Origin: an uncultured Bacteroidia bacterium
GTDB lineage: Bacteria; Bacteroidota; Bacteroidia; Bacteroidales; UBA932
Length of the DNA: 64,000 nt
Direction of reading: 5' to 3'
Assembly (NCBI GenBank): GCA_902768985.1
Contig: CACXNA010000016.1
Location: 62,001-126,000 of the forward strand
In this document: positions 26,958-35,240 of the stretch, piece by piece
Position numbering within the stretch: position 1 is the first letter of the stretch
How the letters are laid out: every line of letters begins with the position of its first letter
Notes under the pieces: generated by a model
The model's database searches: none
Seen by the model: only the letters and a program-made list of their open reading frames with translations
Told to the model about the DNA's origin: nothing
Position numbers and translations under genes: made by a program

Positions 26958-26981
26958 GTTAGATAACTTCAAGATCTGCTT

Positions 26982-27030
26982 TTCGGAGCGGAGCGACGCA
27001 GGGGGTCCGGGGGAAACGGCCCCCGGTCAT
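26982..27030 (+). repeat. Interspersed GC-rich repeat, copy 1
   Basis: TTCGGAGCGGAGCGACGCAG followed by GGGGGTCCGGGGG and the matching CCCCC arm. A second copy, inverted, is at 51058-51105 with only a few differences over about 48 bp. It lies just past the 3' end of the bat operon. Confidence 0.8.
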
Positions 27031-27038
27031 AGGGAACC

Positions 27039-27086
27039 GGTTGGTTGCCGTCAGATGACCTCCAGGTCAGATGACGGCAACCAACC
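27039..27086. terminator. Long hairpin spanning the batD/E stop codon
   Basis: A 15-bp perfect inverted repeat (GGTTGGTTGCCGTCA 27039-27053, TGACGGCAACCAACC 27072-27086) encloses a tandem GA/GA internal loop and a second 6-bp stem (TGACCT/AGGTCA, 27056-27061 and 27064-27069). The 3' half is the last coding stretch (WLPSSDLEVI) and the stop. It probably protects or ends the bat transcript; no T-run follows. Confidence 0.65.
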
Positions 27087-29666
27087 CTGGCGGCCGTCGG
27101 CGAGTTCGATGTTGCGCCAGGAGCCGACGCTGTCGAGAAGCTTGACCTTGGTGCCCTCGTGGAGCACGAAAAGATCCTTGGCGGAATCGCGGCCCGGGGA
27201 GCTCTGGACCGTGGTCACGGGCCGCGTCACGATGGCGCTGTCGGCCTTGCGGTAGTCCGTGCGCTGCCAGAAGGCGAAGCTCAGGCAGAGCGCCGTCAGG
27301 GCCAGCGCCACGATGCCGCCGATGAAGCCGCCGCGGCGCGCCGCCACGCTGCGTCCCAGCAGGAACAGCAGCACGCAGCCGAGCGTCACGGCCAGCAGCA
27401 CCAGGAACAGCGCCGCCCAGGTGTCGGACGGCAGCAGCCAGCACAGCTTGCGGCCCCAGACTTCCAGGAAGAATTCCGGCACGGCCTCGATCTTGTCCTG
27501 GAGGAGGGTCTGCGCGAAAGCGAGGTTGTAGCGGGCGTCGGCGTAGGAAGGATCGAGCTTGAGCGCCCGCTCGTAATTCAGGATGGCGTGGGCGAGGTCG
27601 TCCTGCTTGAACAGGGCGTCGCCCAGGTTGCAGTACAGCTGCGGGCTCTCCAGCCCGAGCGCACGCAGGTCGGTCCAGGCCTTTGCGGCCGTGGCCCAGT
27701 CGCCGTCGGAATAGGCCGCGACGCCGGCTGTCCAGAGCGAATCGGCGTAGTCGACCTGCTGCGCGGAAGCGAAGTGCGCGGGCAGCAGCAGGAACAGCGC
27801 CAGCAGCGCGGCGGCGCCGGCGCCCGGTTTGCGCGGAGCTCTTCTCATACTTTCATCGATGGCGGAAATGACCGAGACCGCCTGCTCGTAATGGGTGTTC
27901 ATGGCCTCGTGGCCGGCGTCCGGCGCGTAGCGGGCGAACTCGCAGGCGTCCAGCAGGCCGGTGAAATCGGCCGCCAGGGCCTCGGAGACGCCGTTCTCGG
28001 CCAGGCGGGCGGAGATGTTCTCCTTGCTGAGGTCGGCGGCGTCGAGGTTGAGTTTGTCGGAGACGAAGCCCAGCAGGGCGCGGTGCAGCTCTTCGTAGAA
28101 GGCCGTGTAGAGGTTGCCCTGCAGGAAGGAACCTGCCTGGGCGAGGCGCTTGCGCGCCATCTTGGTGGCCGCGCGGTTCTTGCTGCCGACCACGTCCGCG
28201 CGCCGGGCGGCGAGCCCGCGCAGGATGAGCCAGGCATTGAAAGCGAGCACCAGCAGCATGATGGCGGTGATCCAGAAAGCCAGCGAGCCCGTGAAGAAAT
28301 ACCCCACGGACGTGAGCGAACCGGGTTTCGTGGAGATGAAGCGGATGTCGCTGCCGAGGTCGCGCACGTCCTTGGCGCGCGAGGTCTGCACAAGCTGGCC
28401 GCCGGCCGTACCGCCGCCGGTGTCGGCGCCCTTGCCGACCCGCACCGGCAGCTCCTGGCTGCGCAGGGTCACGTATTTGCGCGACGCGAGATCGAAATAG
28501 CTGTATTCCACGGGCCCGAGGACGAAGTCGCCGTGGCTGCGCGGAATGAAGGGATATTCGAAGACCTTGCCGCCCGGCACGTCGGAGGTCTTGACGTCAT
28601 AGACCTCGAAGTCCGGCGGGAAATTGACCTTGGGCGCCTCCAGGAGGGAGGTGTTGCCTGTGCCCGTGACGGTGACGCGCAGCGAGGCGGCGTCATGGGT
28701 AAGCAGGGAATCGCGCGTGAGCGCGGCGCTCATCTTGAAAGAGCCCACGCCCCCGCCGAAGGAGGCGGGCGCGCCGGCCGGCAGGGCGTTGACCTGGATG
28801 GTCATCGGCTGCGTGGTCACGCGCTTGCGGATGGTCTGGTAGTCGTCCTGGAAGAAGTCGTCGAAGATGCTGCCGGTCGAGGGGCGCTGCGTGCGGATGT
28901 TGACCAGGCAGACGAGCTCGGCGGGGTCGATGGTGACCTCGCCCGACTTCTGCGGCACGAGGTTCCAGCTGCGGAGCACGGCGGCGTTGTAGATCTTGTC
29001 GCCGACGTTCTCGCGGCGGAATTCAATCTGGCTGGGCGCCTGGACTTCCTGGCTCCAGAAGCCGTTGAATGTCGGGAATTTGGCATCCTCGAAGCCGGCG
29101 ATGTTGACCCGCTGGTAGAGCTTGAGCGTGGCGGTAACCGTCTCGCCCACCATGACGTTGCGCTTGCTGAGCGTCAGGCGCAGGAACATGTCGTCCGCCG
29201 ACACGGTGCCGGTCTGCGCGCTGCCCTGCTGGGAGCGGCCCTGGCCGGACTGGCCCTGCTGGCTCTGCCCCTGGGCCGCGGCGCCGTCGGTCACGACCTC
29301 GATGGTCGGGCGGGAGGAGACGTATTTTTCGCCCTTGACCGTCGCCTCGGCGGCGGCCAGCTGGAAGCGACCGGTGTTCTTCGGCAGCAGGATGTAGGTG
29401 TAGGTCGTCTGCGAAGAATGGGTGCGCTTGCCGTTGATGATGGAAGTGGAGGAGGAATGGCCCTGCTGCGGGCCCCAGACCAGCTGGAAATCGCTGCCCG
29501 GCTCCCAGTGGAAGTCGCTCGGCTTGTCCTCTCCGCTGATGATGAAGGTCACGTTGAACTGCTCGTTGACGCCCACGAGGTTGGGCGCCTGGACTTTGAG
29601 GGTCGTCTGGGCGAAAGCGGCCAGCGCGCACAGGGCGGCCGCCAGACATGCTATGAGTTTTTTCAT
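27051..29666 (-). CDS. BatD-BatE fusion protein
   Basis: Membrane-anchored protein of the Bacteroides aerotolerance (Bat) operon. 871 residues from the ATG at 29666. Residues 1-20 are a signal peptide (LIACLAAALCALAAFAQ); about 22-600 is BatD, with repeated beta domains and a transmembrane helix near 465 (AFWITAIMLLVLAFNAWLIL). A second signal-like segment follows (AAALLALFLLLPAHFASAQ, about 615-635), then BatE: TPR repeats (YCNLGDALFKQDDLAHAILN), two transmembrane helices and a C-terminal SH3-like domain (VLHEGTKVKLLDSVGSWRNI). batD and batE are normally separate genes, so this appears to be a natural fusion with no stop between them. The start overlaps the batC stop (TGATG). Confidence 0.9.
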   Translation of the reverse strand: MKKLIACLAAALCALAAFAQTTLKVQAPNLVGVNEQFNVTFIISGEDKPSDFHWEPGSDFQLVWGPQQGHSSSTSIINGKRTHSSQTTYTYILLPKNTGRFQLAAAEATVKGEKYVSSRPTIEVVTDGAAAQGQSQQGQSGQGRSQQGSAQTGTVSADDMFLRLTLSKRNVMVGETVTATLKLYQRVNIAGFEDAKFPTFNGFWSQEVQAPSQIEFRRENVGDKIYNAAVLRSWNLVPQKSGEVTIDPAELVCLVNIRTQRPSTGSIFDDFFQDDYQTIRKRVTTQPMTIQVNALPAGAPASFGGGVGSFKMSAALTRDSLLTHDAASLRVTVTGTGNTSLLEAPKVNFPPDFEVYDVKTSDVPGGKVFEYPFIPRSHGDFVLGPVEYSYFDLASRKYVTLRSQELPVRVGKGADTGGGTAGGQLVQTSRAKDVRDLGSDIRFISTKPGSLTSVGYFFTGSLAFWITAIMLLVLAFNAWLILRGLAARRADVVGSKNRAATKMARKRLAQAGSFLQGNLYTAFYEELHRALLGFVSDKLNLDAADLSKENISARLAENGVSEALAADFTGLLDACEFARYAPDAGHEAMNTHYEQAVSVISAIDESMRRAPRKPGAGAAALLALFLLLPAHFASAQQVDYADSLWTAGVAAYSDGDWATAAKAWTDLRALGLESPQLYCNLGDALFKQDDLAHAILNYERALKLDPSYADARYNLAFAQTLLQDKIEAVPEFFLEVWGRKLCWLLPSDTWAALFLVLLAVTLGCVLLFLLGRSVAARRGGFIGGIVALALTALCLSFAFWQRTDYRKADSAIVTRPVTTVQSSPGRDSAKDLFVLHEGTKVKLLDSVGSWRNIELADGRQGWLPSSDLEVI

Positions 29667-30406
29667 CACCAATTCTTTTCTTTCTGACGGGATTTCAGCA
29701 GCGCGGCTTTCTCCTTGTTCACCTTGTCCTGGGTCTCCTTCTCCTTGGCCTGGATGGCACGAAGCATCTGCTGGGCCTGCTGGGGAGAAATCTGGGGCTC
29801 CTGTTGTTGCTGTTGCTGCTTGTCCTGGTTATTCTGGTCCTGCTGCTGATCCTGGTCCTGATTCTGATCGTTGTTCTGATTCTGGTCCTGGTTCTGCTGC
29901 TGGTCCTGGTTGTCCTGGTTTTGATCCTGATTCTGGTCTTGATTCTGATCCTGGTTCTGCTGGTTGTCGCCGCCACCGCCGCCACCCTGCTGGTTCTGCA
30001 GCATCTTCTTGGCGTAGATGTAGTTCTCCTTGGCGTCGAGGTCGCCCGGATCCTGCAGGAGCGCCTGCCGGAAGGCCTCCACGGCTGCCTGGTAGTCCTG
30101 CTGCTGCAGCGCGGCGTCGCCGGCGTTGTAGTGGTACCGGGCCGGCAGGCCCGGCTGCTCCTTCACGCGCTCGAGCGCCTTGGCCGCCCCGGCCCAGTCC
30201 TCCTGGCGGTAGAGCGCGGAGGCGAGGTCATAGTTGGCGGTCACGGAGGTGGAGTCCTTGAGCACCGCCTTGCGGTAGTCGATCTCGGACTCCTTGAAGT
30301 GCCCGCGGCCGAACTTGCGGTTGCCGGCGCGGACGTCGTGTTTGTCCGCCTGCGCGAAGGCAGGCAGGCTGCAGAGTATCAGGAATATGACTAATATCTT
30401 TCTCAT
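29666..30406 (-). CDS. batC: BatC-like TPR protein with Gln/Asn/Asp-rich tract
   Basis: 246 residues. A signal peptide (ILVIFLILCSLPAFAQA) is followed by TPR repeats (about 25-135: YDLASALYRQEDWAGAAKAL, YHYNAGDAALQQQDYQAAVE), then a tract of about 75 residues made almost only of Gln, Asn and Asp (NQDQ repeats) and a charged C-terminal helix (AQQMLRAIQAKEKETQDKVN). BatC-type proteins elsewhere have a shorter Q-rich linker. It starts by ATGA overlap with batB and ends in TGATG overlap with batD. Presumably a periplasmic scaffold of the Bat complex. Confidence 0.88.
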   Translation of the reverse strand: MRKILVIFLILCSLPAFAQADKHDVRAGNRKFGRGHFKESEIDYRKAVLKDSTSVTANYDLASALYRQEDWAGAAKALERVKEQPGLPARYHYNAGDAALQQQDYQAAVEAFRQALLQDPGDLDAKENYIYAKKMLQNQQGGGGGGDNQQNQDQNQDQNQDQNQDNQDQQQNQDQNQNNDQNQDQDQQQDQNNQDKQQQQQQEPQISPQQAQQMLRAIQAKEKETQDKVNKEKAALLKSRQKEKNW

Positions 30407-31404
30407 TCGAACAAGCGCTTTTTGGCCCGCCGCTCGCCGATCAGCATCTCCAGCACGAAGAAGAGCAGCGCGGCGGCGAAGAAATACATATACTGTTCGT
30501 CATACTCCTCGAAGACGACGTTGTTGAAACGCTCGTCCTCGAGCTTGCGGATCTCGTCGAGGATGGGGTTGAGGCCGAATTCCTCGCCGCCCGCGTGGAC
30601 GTAGGCGCCGTTGCCCACGGAGGCGATCTTCTTGAGCGTCTCCTCGTCGAGGCGGGTCACGACGATGTTGCCGTCTTTGTCCTTCATCAGGTCGCCGTCC
30701 TTGGGGATGGGCTGGCCGCGGAGCGATCCGACGCCGATCGTGTAGACGCGGATGCCGGTCGCGGCCACCTCCCGGGCGGCGTCCACGGGGTCGTCCTCGT
30801 GGTTCTCGCCGTCGGTGATGACGATGATGGCGCGGCTCTTCTCGCTCTGCGTGCTGAAGCTCTTGGCCGCCGTCAGGATGGCGTCCCCGATGGCCGTGCC
30901 CTGCACGGGCACCGACTCGGTGTCGATGGAGTTGAGGAACATCTTGGCGGACACGTAGTCCGTCGTGATCGGCAGCTGCACGAAGGAGCTGCCGGCGAAG
31001 ATAATCAAACCGATGCGGTCGCCGTCCAGGCGGTCCACGATGCGGGAAATGGCCAGCTTGGCCCGGGACAGGCGGTCCGGGGTATAGTCCTGGGCGAGCA
31101 TGGAATTGGACACGTCCAGGCAGATCATGATCTCGGCGCCCTTGGTCTCGCGCTCCACGAGCTTGGCGCCCAGCATCGGGCGGGCCAGGCCGACGGCGAA
31201 GCAGGCGAAGCCGAGGCAGAAGAGCACGGTCCGCCACCAGCCTTTGGCGCCGGACCAGGAGGGCATCAGCGCGTCCACGAGCGCCTCCTCGCCGAAGCGG
31301 CGCACGCGGCGCCGGCGGCCGCGCCGCAGGAGGGCGTATCCGAGCAGGATCACCGGGATGAGCAGCAGCAGCCACAGGAAATGGGCACGGGCAAACATCA
31401 ACAT
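30403..31404 (-). CDS. batB: BatB, von Willebrand factor A domain membrane protein
   Basis: 333 residues. N-terminal transmembrane helices (LWLLLLIPVILLGYALL), then a VWA domain with an intact MIDAS motif (CLDVSNSMLAQDYTPDRL; TDG in VITDGENHEDDP) and a C-terminal transmembrane helix (YMYFFAAALLFFVLEMLIGE). Together with BatA it forms the paired VWA proteins of the Bat operon, implicated in aerotolerance or cell-envelope stress. One base separates it from batA. Confidence 0.93.
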   Translation of the reverse strand: MLMFARAHFLWLLLLIPVILLGYALLRRGRRRRVRRFGEEALVDALMPSWSGAKGWWRTVLFCLGFACFAVGLARPMLGAKLVERETKGAEIMICLDVSNSMLAQDYTPDRLSRAKLAISRIVDRLDGDRIGLIIFAGSSFVQLPITTDYVSAKMFLNSIDTESVPVQGTAIGDAILTAAKSFSTQSEKSRAIIVITDGENHEDDPVDAAREVAATGIRVYTIGVGSLRGQPIPKDGDLMKDKDGNIVVTRLDEETLKKIASVGNGAYVHAGGEEFGLNPILDEIRKLEDERFNNVVFEEYDEQYMYFFAAALLFFVLEMLIGERRAKKRLFE

Positions 31405-31405
31405 A

Positions 31406-32389
31406 CTACGGCATCCTCCTCAATAAAAGTACGACCAGCAGTTCGAGCAGCAGGCAGATGAGCGCTGCCACGCCGAAGCGACCGAACAGTTCTTTGTAGA
31501 CGGGGAAGCTGTCCACCGTGGTGCGCGCCTTCTCCATCTTGTTGATCTCTGAATAAATCTCCGCGAGCTTGGTGTTGTCCGTCGCGCGGAAGTAGCGTCC
31601 GCCCGTGGCGTCGGCGATGCCCTTGAGCAGGTCTTCGTCGATCTCGACCTGCACCTTCTGCATCTCCACGCCCCAGGGGGTCATCACCGGGTACGGGGCC
31701 ATGCCGTTGGCGCCCACGCCGATCGTGTAGACGCGGATGCCGTAGGTCTTGGCAATCTCGGCGGCCGTCTGCGGGGCCACCTCGCCGCTGTTGTTGACAC
31801 CGTCCGTGAGCAGGATCACCACGCGGCTCGGCGCGTCGGAATCCATCATGCGCGCCACGGCCGTGGCGAGGCCGTTGCCGATGGCGGTGCCGTCCTCGAT
31901 GAGGTCGGTCTGCACCTCCTTCATCAGGTTGATGAGGGTGGCGCGGTCGGTGGTCAGCGGGCACTGTGTGTAGCTCTCGCCCGCGAAGACCACGATGCCC
32001 ATGCGGTCCGTAGGCCGCTGGGCGATGAACTCGATGGCGATGTCCTTGGCCGCGCTGAGGCGGTCCGGGGTGAAGTCGCGGGCCAGCATACTCGTCGAGA
32101 CGTCCATGGCCAGCACGATGTCGATGCCCTCCGTGTCGCGCTTCTCCACTTCACTGGACGAGCGCGGGCGCGCCAGGGCGATGACGATCAGGCAGAGCGC
32201 CGCGGTGCGCAGCACCATCGGCAGATGCCGGATCACGCCCAGCGGCGAACGGCCGCCCTGCAGCCAGGGCGCCGCCGTCGAGACGCGCAGGTGCGGACGG
32301 CGGCCCGCCAGCTCCCGGTATACGTAGAGCGCGACGAGCAGCAGCGGCACGAGCAGCAGCCAGAGCAGAGACGGATACTCAAAGTTCAT
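31406..32389 (-). CDS. batA: BatA, von Willebrand factor A domain membrane protein
   Basis: 327 residues from the ATG at 32389 (MNFEYPSLLWLLLVPLLLVA). VWA domain with MIDAS (AMDVSTSMLARDFTPDRL, LLTDGVNNSGEV), upstream transmembrane helices and a C-terminal one (AALICLLLELLVVLLLRRMP). The longer in-frame start at 32413 is disfavoured because it runs farther into the upstream gene. Overlaps the preceding gene by 11 bp. Confidence 0.93.
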   Translation of the reverse strand: MNFEYPSLLWLLLVPLLLVALYVYRELAGRRPHLRVSTAAPWLQGGRSPLGVIRHLPMVLRTAALCLIVIALARPRSSSEVEKRDTEGIDIVLAMDVSTSMLARDFTPDRLSAAKDIAIEFIAQRPTDRMGIVVFAGESYTQCPLTTDRATLINLMKEVQTDLIEDGTAIGNGLATAVARMMDSDAPSRVVILLTDGVNNSGEVAPQTAAEIAKTYGIRVYTIGVGANGMAPYPVMTPWGVEMQKVQVEIDEDLLKGIADATGGRYFRATDNTKLAEIYSEINKMEKARTTVDSFPVYKELFGRFGVAALICLLLELLVVLLLRRMP

Positions 32390-33341
32390 GGTCTTCCTTC
32401 TGCTCCTCCTCAAGCACGGTCTGGTAGGTGGACGTCACGAAGCGGACGGCCGTCGGCAGCGCGCGGGCGTTCTCCTCCTGCGAGGCGGTGTGCTTCGCGA
32501 ATTTGACGAAGTCGGCGCACTCGAAGAGTTCCCGCAGCTCCTCGCGCAGCTCCGCCGGCAGGTCTTCCGCCTGCTTGAGCGCGTCGAAGAGCTCGGCCGT
32601 CGTCATCTCCGGCGCATCCACGCCGAAGCGGTCCTCGATATAGTTCTTGAGGGCATCGGTGATGCCCGAATAATAGGATTTCTGCTTGTCCGGCGCCCAG
32701 AACCTGTCGCCGCGCCATTTGTCCAGTTCGCGCAGCGCCACGATGTAGGCGGGGTCCTTCGGCTTGTCCGCACCGGCCTCGCGGCGGCGCCGCAGCTGCA
32801 TCAGGCAGACCGCGAGGATCACGAGCGTGGCCAGCAGCCACAGGCCGGCGATCCAGGGGAGCATTTCGCGGAAGGTCAACGGATAGCGCATCTGCCCCTT
32901 GATGTCGTGGATCTGGAAGGTGGCCGTGTCGACCGGCATCGTTTTCACTTCCATGTCCAGGCCTTCGAAGAGCAGGGTGTCCGTGCCGCGCAGCACGGGG
33001 ATGGGCGGCAGATGGTAGAGGCCCTCCTCGAAGGGGGCCAGCACGATGCTGCCGCGGATGCTGTAGAGCTTCGCGCGCTCCTTGCTGCCCGGCTGGCGGA
33101 CGCGCAGGCGGGCGGTGGTGTCGATCTGCCAGCTGCGCACCAGCGTCAGCGTGTCGTTCGACGCGCCCGAGAAATCGGGCAGCGCGACCGGCGTGCCTTC
33201 CGCCAGGCTGTCCAGCTGGAAGCCGTATTCGAGCTGGTCGGCGATGAGGATGGAGTCCCGCGGCTGGAGCTGCTTCAGGTAAGCCTGCCCCGCCGGGACC
33301 ATGTCCAGCATGGCCGCCAGTATGAGTGTCAACACTTTCAT
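32379..33341 (-). CDS. Bat-operon membrane protein (BatX-like)
   Basis: 320 residues with an N-terminal signal peptide, a beta-rich periplasmic region (about 20-155), one transmembrane helix near 165-185 (MLPWIAGLWLLATLVILAVC) and a cytoplasmic helical region (DPAYIVALRELDKWRGDRFW). Similar proteins lie between the DUF58 gene and batA in Bacteroidota operons, so the context supports a component of the MoxR/Bat system. The DUF58 and batA overlaps (4 and 11 bp) indicate tight coupling. Function unknown. Confidence 0.8.
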   Translation of the reverse strand: MKVLTLILAAMLDMVPAGQAYLKQLQPRDSILIADQLEYGFQLDSLAEGTPVALPDFSGASNDTLTLVRSWQIDTTARLRVRQPGSKERAKLYSIRGSIVLAPFEEGLYHLPPIPVLRGTDTLLFEGLDMEVKTMPVDTATFQIHDIKGQMRYPLTFREMLPWIAGLWLLATLVILAVCLMQLRRRREAGADKPKDPAYIVALRELDKWRGDRFWAPDKQKSYYSGITDALKNYIEDRFGVDAPEMTTAELFDALKQAEDLPAELREELRELFECADFVKFAKHTASQEENARALPTAVRFVTSTYQTVLEEEQKEDHEL

Positions 33342-34240
33342 CTTCGGTTGAACAGGGCCATCAGGCCCTTGACATAATCGTCGTCCGTGGCAATGTCCAC
33401 GTGGTCGACCTGGTATTTGTTCAGCAGGCTCTCCTCCCGGGCGGACAGCTCGGCGAACCAGCGCTCATAGGCGGCGCGGACCTTGCGGCTGTCCGTGTTC
33501 ACCCAGGCGCCCGCGCCGGACTCGCTGTCCTTGATGTGCACGAGGCCCACGGCGGGCAGGGCCCGCTCCCGGGGGTCGTGCACCTGGATGACGCTGAGGT
33601 CGTGGCGGTTCACCGCGACCTTGAGCGCCTCCTCGTAGCGGGGGTTGCCGTCGGCGTCCGTGTCGAGCATGTCGCTCAGCAGGAAGGCCGTACATTTCTT
33701 CTTGATGGCGTTCGTGAGGAACTTCAGCGCGGCGCCGATGTCCGTGCCGTCGGAGGCGGGCTGCAGCTCCAGCATCTCACGGATGATGTGCAGCAGGTGC
33801 GAGCGGCCCTTTCCCGGCGGGATGAATTTCTCGACGCGGTCGGAGAAGAAGAGTGCGCCGACCTTGTCGTTGTTGAGGATGGCGCTGAAGGAGAGCACGG
33901 CCGCGATCTCCGCGATGCGCTCGCGCTTCGTCTCCGCCGCCGTGCCGAACAGGCCCGAGCGGCTCACGTCCACGAGCAGCACCACCGTCAGCTCCCGCTC
34001 CTCCTCGTAGACTTTCACGTACGGGGCGCGCAGGCGCGCCGTCACGTTCCAGTCCATCGAGCGCACGTCGTCCCCCCACTGGTACTCCCGCACCTCGCTG
34101 AAGGCCATACCACGGCCCTTGAAGGCCGAATGGTACTCGCCGGCGAAAATCTGATGGGAGAGCGCCTTGGTCTTGATCTCGATCTTCCTGACTTTCTTCA
34201 GGAGAGCGGTCGCGCTGGTATTAAGGGACGATGACGGCAT
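33338..34240 (-). CDS. DUF58 domain protein
   Basis: 300 residues. The DUF58 signature is at about 45-70 (RGMAFSEVREYQWGDDVRSM, then DWNVTARLRAPYVKVYEEER). The rest is a VWA-like fold with LLVDVSRSGLFGTA, a recognisable degenerate MIDAS. DUF58 proteins regularly sit next to MoxR ATPases and are thought to be their substrates or adaptors. The start overlaps moxR by 20 bp. Confidence 0.93.
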   Translation of the reverse strand: MPSSSLNTSATALLKKVRKIEIKTKALSHQIFAGEYHSAFKGRGMAFSEVREYQWGDDVRSMDWNVTARLRAPYVKVYEEERELTVVLLVDVSRSGLFGTAAETKRERIAEIAAVLSFSAILNNDKVGALFFSDRVEKFIPPGKGRSHLLHIIREMLELQPASDGTDIGAALKFLTNAIKKKCTAFLLSDMLDTDADGNPRYEEALKVAVNRHDLSVIQVHDPRERALPAVGLVHIKDSESGAGAWVNTDSRKVRAAYERWFAELSAREESLLNKYQVDHVDIATDDDYVKGLMALFNRR

Positions 34241-35222
34241 TGATGACCTGATCGATGATCTCTTCCGGGGTCACGTTCTCGGCTTCGGCCTCGTAGGTCA
34301 GGCCGATACGGTGGCGCAGCACTTCCGGGCATACGGCCCGCACGTCCTCGGGGATGACATAGCCGCGGCGCTTGATGAAAGCGTAGGCCTTGGCCGCCAT
34401 CGACAGGCTGATGCTCGCACGCGGCGAGCCGCCGAAGGAGATGAGGTCCTTCAGGTTCTTCAGCCCGTACTCTTCCGGGGTGCGGGTGGCGTACACGATA
34501 TCCACGATATAGCGTTCGATCTTCTCGTCCATGTAGACGTCGCGCACGACGTTGCGGGCGCGGACGATGTCCTCCGGACTCACGACGGCGCTGGCCTTGG
34601 GGAACACGCCGGTGTTGTTCATCCGGATGATGAGTTTCTCCTCATCCTTCTTGGGGTAGCTCACCACGACCTTGAGCATGAAACGGTCCACCTGGGCCTC
34701 CGGGAGGGGGTAGGTGCCTTCCTGCTCGATCGGGTTCTGCGTGGCCATCACGAGGAAGGGCTCCGGCAGCTTGTAGGTCTGGTCGCCCAGGGTTACCTGG
34801 CGCTCCTGCATGGCTTCCAGCAGGGCGGACTGGACCTTGGCCGGGGCACGGTTGATTTCGTCCGCCAGCACGAAGTTGGCGAAGACGGGACCTTTGTGCA
34901 CTTCGAAGGATTCTTTCTTCTGGGAATAGATGAGCGTTCCCGTGACGTCAGCCGGCAGCAAGTCGGGGGTGAACTGGATGCGGCTGAACTTGGCATTGAC
35001 CGCCTGGGACAGGGTGCTGATCGCGAGGGTTTTGGCTAGACCCGGCACGCCCTCGAGGAGGATGTGGCCGTCGGCCAGCATGGCGATCATCAGGTTCTCC
35101 ACGAGGTGCTTCTGACCCACGATGACCTTACCCATCTCCAGGGAGAGGAGATCCACGAAAGCGCTCTCCTGCTGGATGCGCTCGTTGAGCTCCTTGATGT
35201 TTACACTTTCCATATATTTCAT
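34221..35222 (-). CDS. MoxR-family AAA+ ATPase
   Basis: 333 residues. Walker A GVPGLAKTL near residue 55, Walker B FVLADEINRAPAKVQSALLE, sensor 1 ATQNPIEQEGTYPLPEAQVD, and the C-terminal lid with GGSPRASISLSMAAKAYAF. MoxR ATPases act as chaperones that mature or remodel VWA-protein complexes. First gene of the bat operon. The ATG at 35222 is used; MESVNIKEL, three codons later, is an equally good start. Confidence 0.95.
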   Translation of the reverse strand: MKYMESVNIKELNERIQQESAFVDLLSLEMGKVIVGQKHLVENLMIAMLADGHILLEGVPGLAKTLAISTLSQAVNAKFSRIQFTPDLLPADVTGTLIYSQKKESFEVHKGPVFANFVLADEINRAPAKVQSALLEAMQERQVTLGDQTYKLPEPFLVMATQNPIEQEGTYPLPEAQVDRFMLKVVVSYPKKDEEKLIIRMNNTGVFPKASAVVSPEDIVRARNVVRDVYMDEKIERYIVDIVYATRTPEEYGLKNLKDLISFGGSPRASISLSMAAKAYAFIKRRGYVIPEDVRAVCPEVLRHRIGLTYEAEAENVTPEEIIDQVINAVIVP

Positions 35223-35230
35223 TAATTTTG
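35223..35230 (+). promoter_or_regulatory. -7 element of truA
   Basis: TAATTTTG lies 10 nt before the truA ATG and directly after the start of moxR on the other strand, giving a very short leader. The -33 region is weak (TTTA at 35200-35203). Confidence 0.5.
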
Positions 35231-35240
35231 CAGTCAGCTT

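Noticed and set aside
29800-29980. Microsatellite-like non-coding repeat
   Set aside because: It is in frame within batC and encodes the Gln/Asn/Asp tract; the flanking domains are intact.
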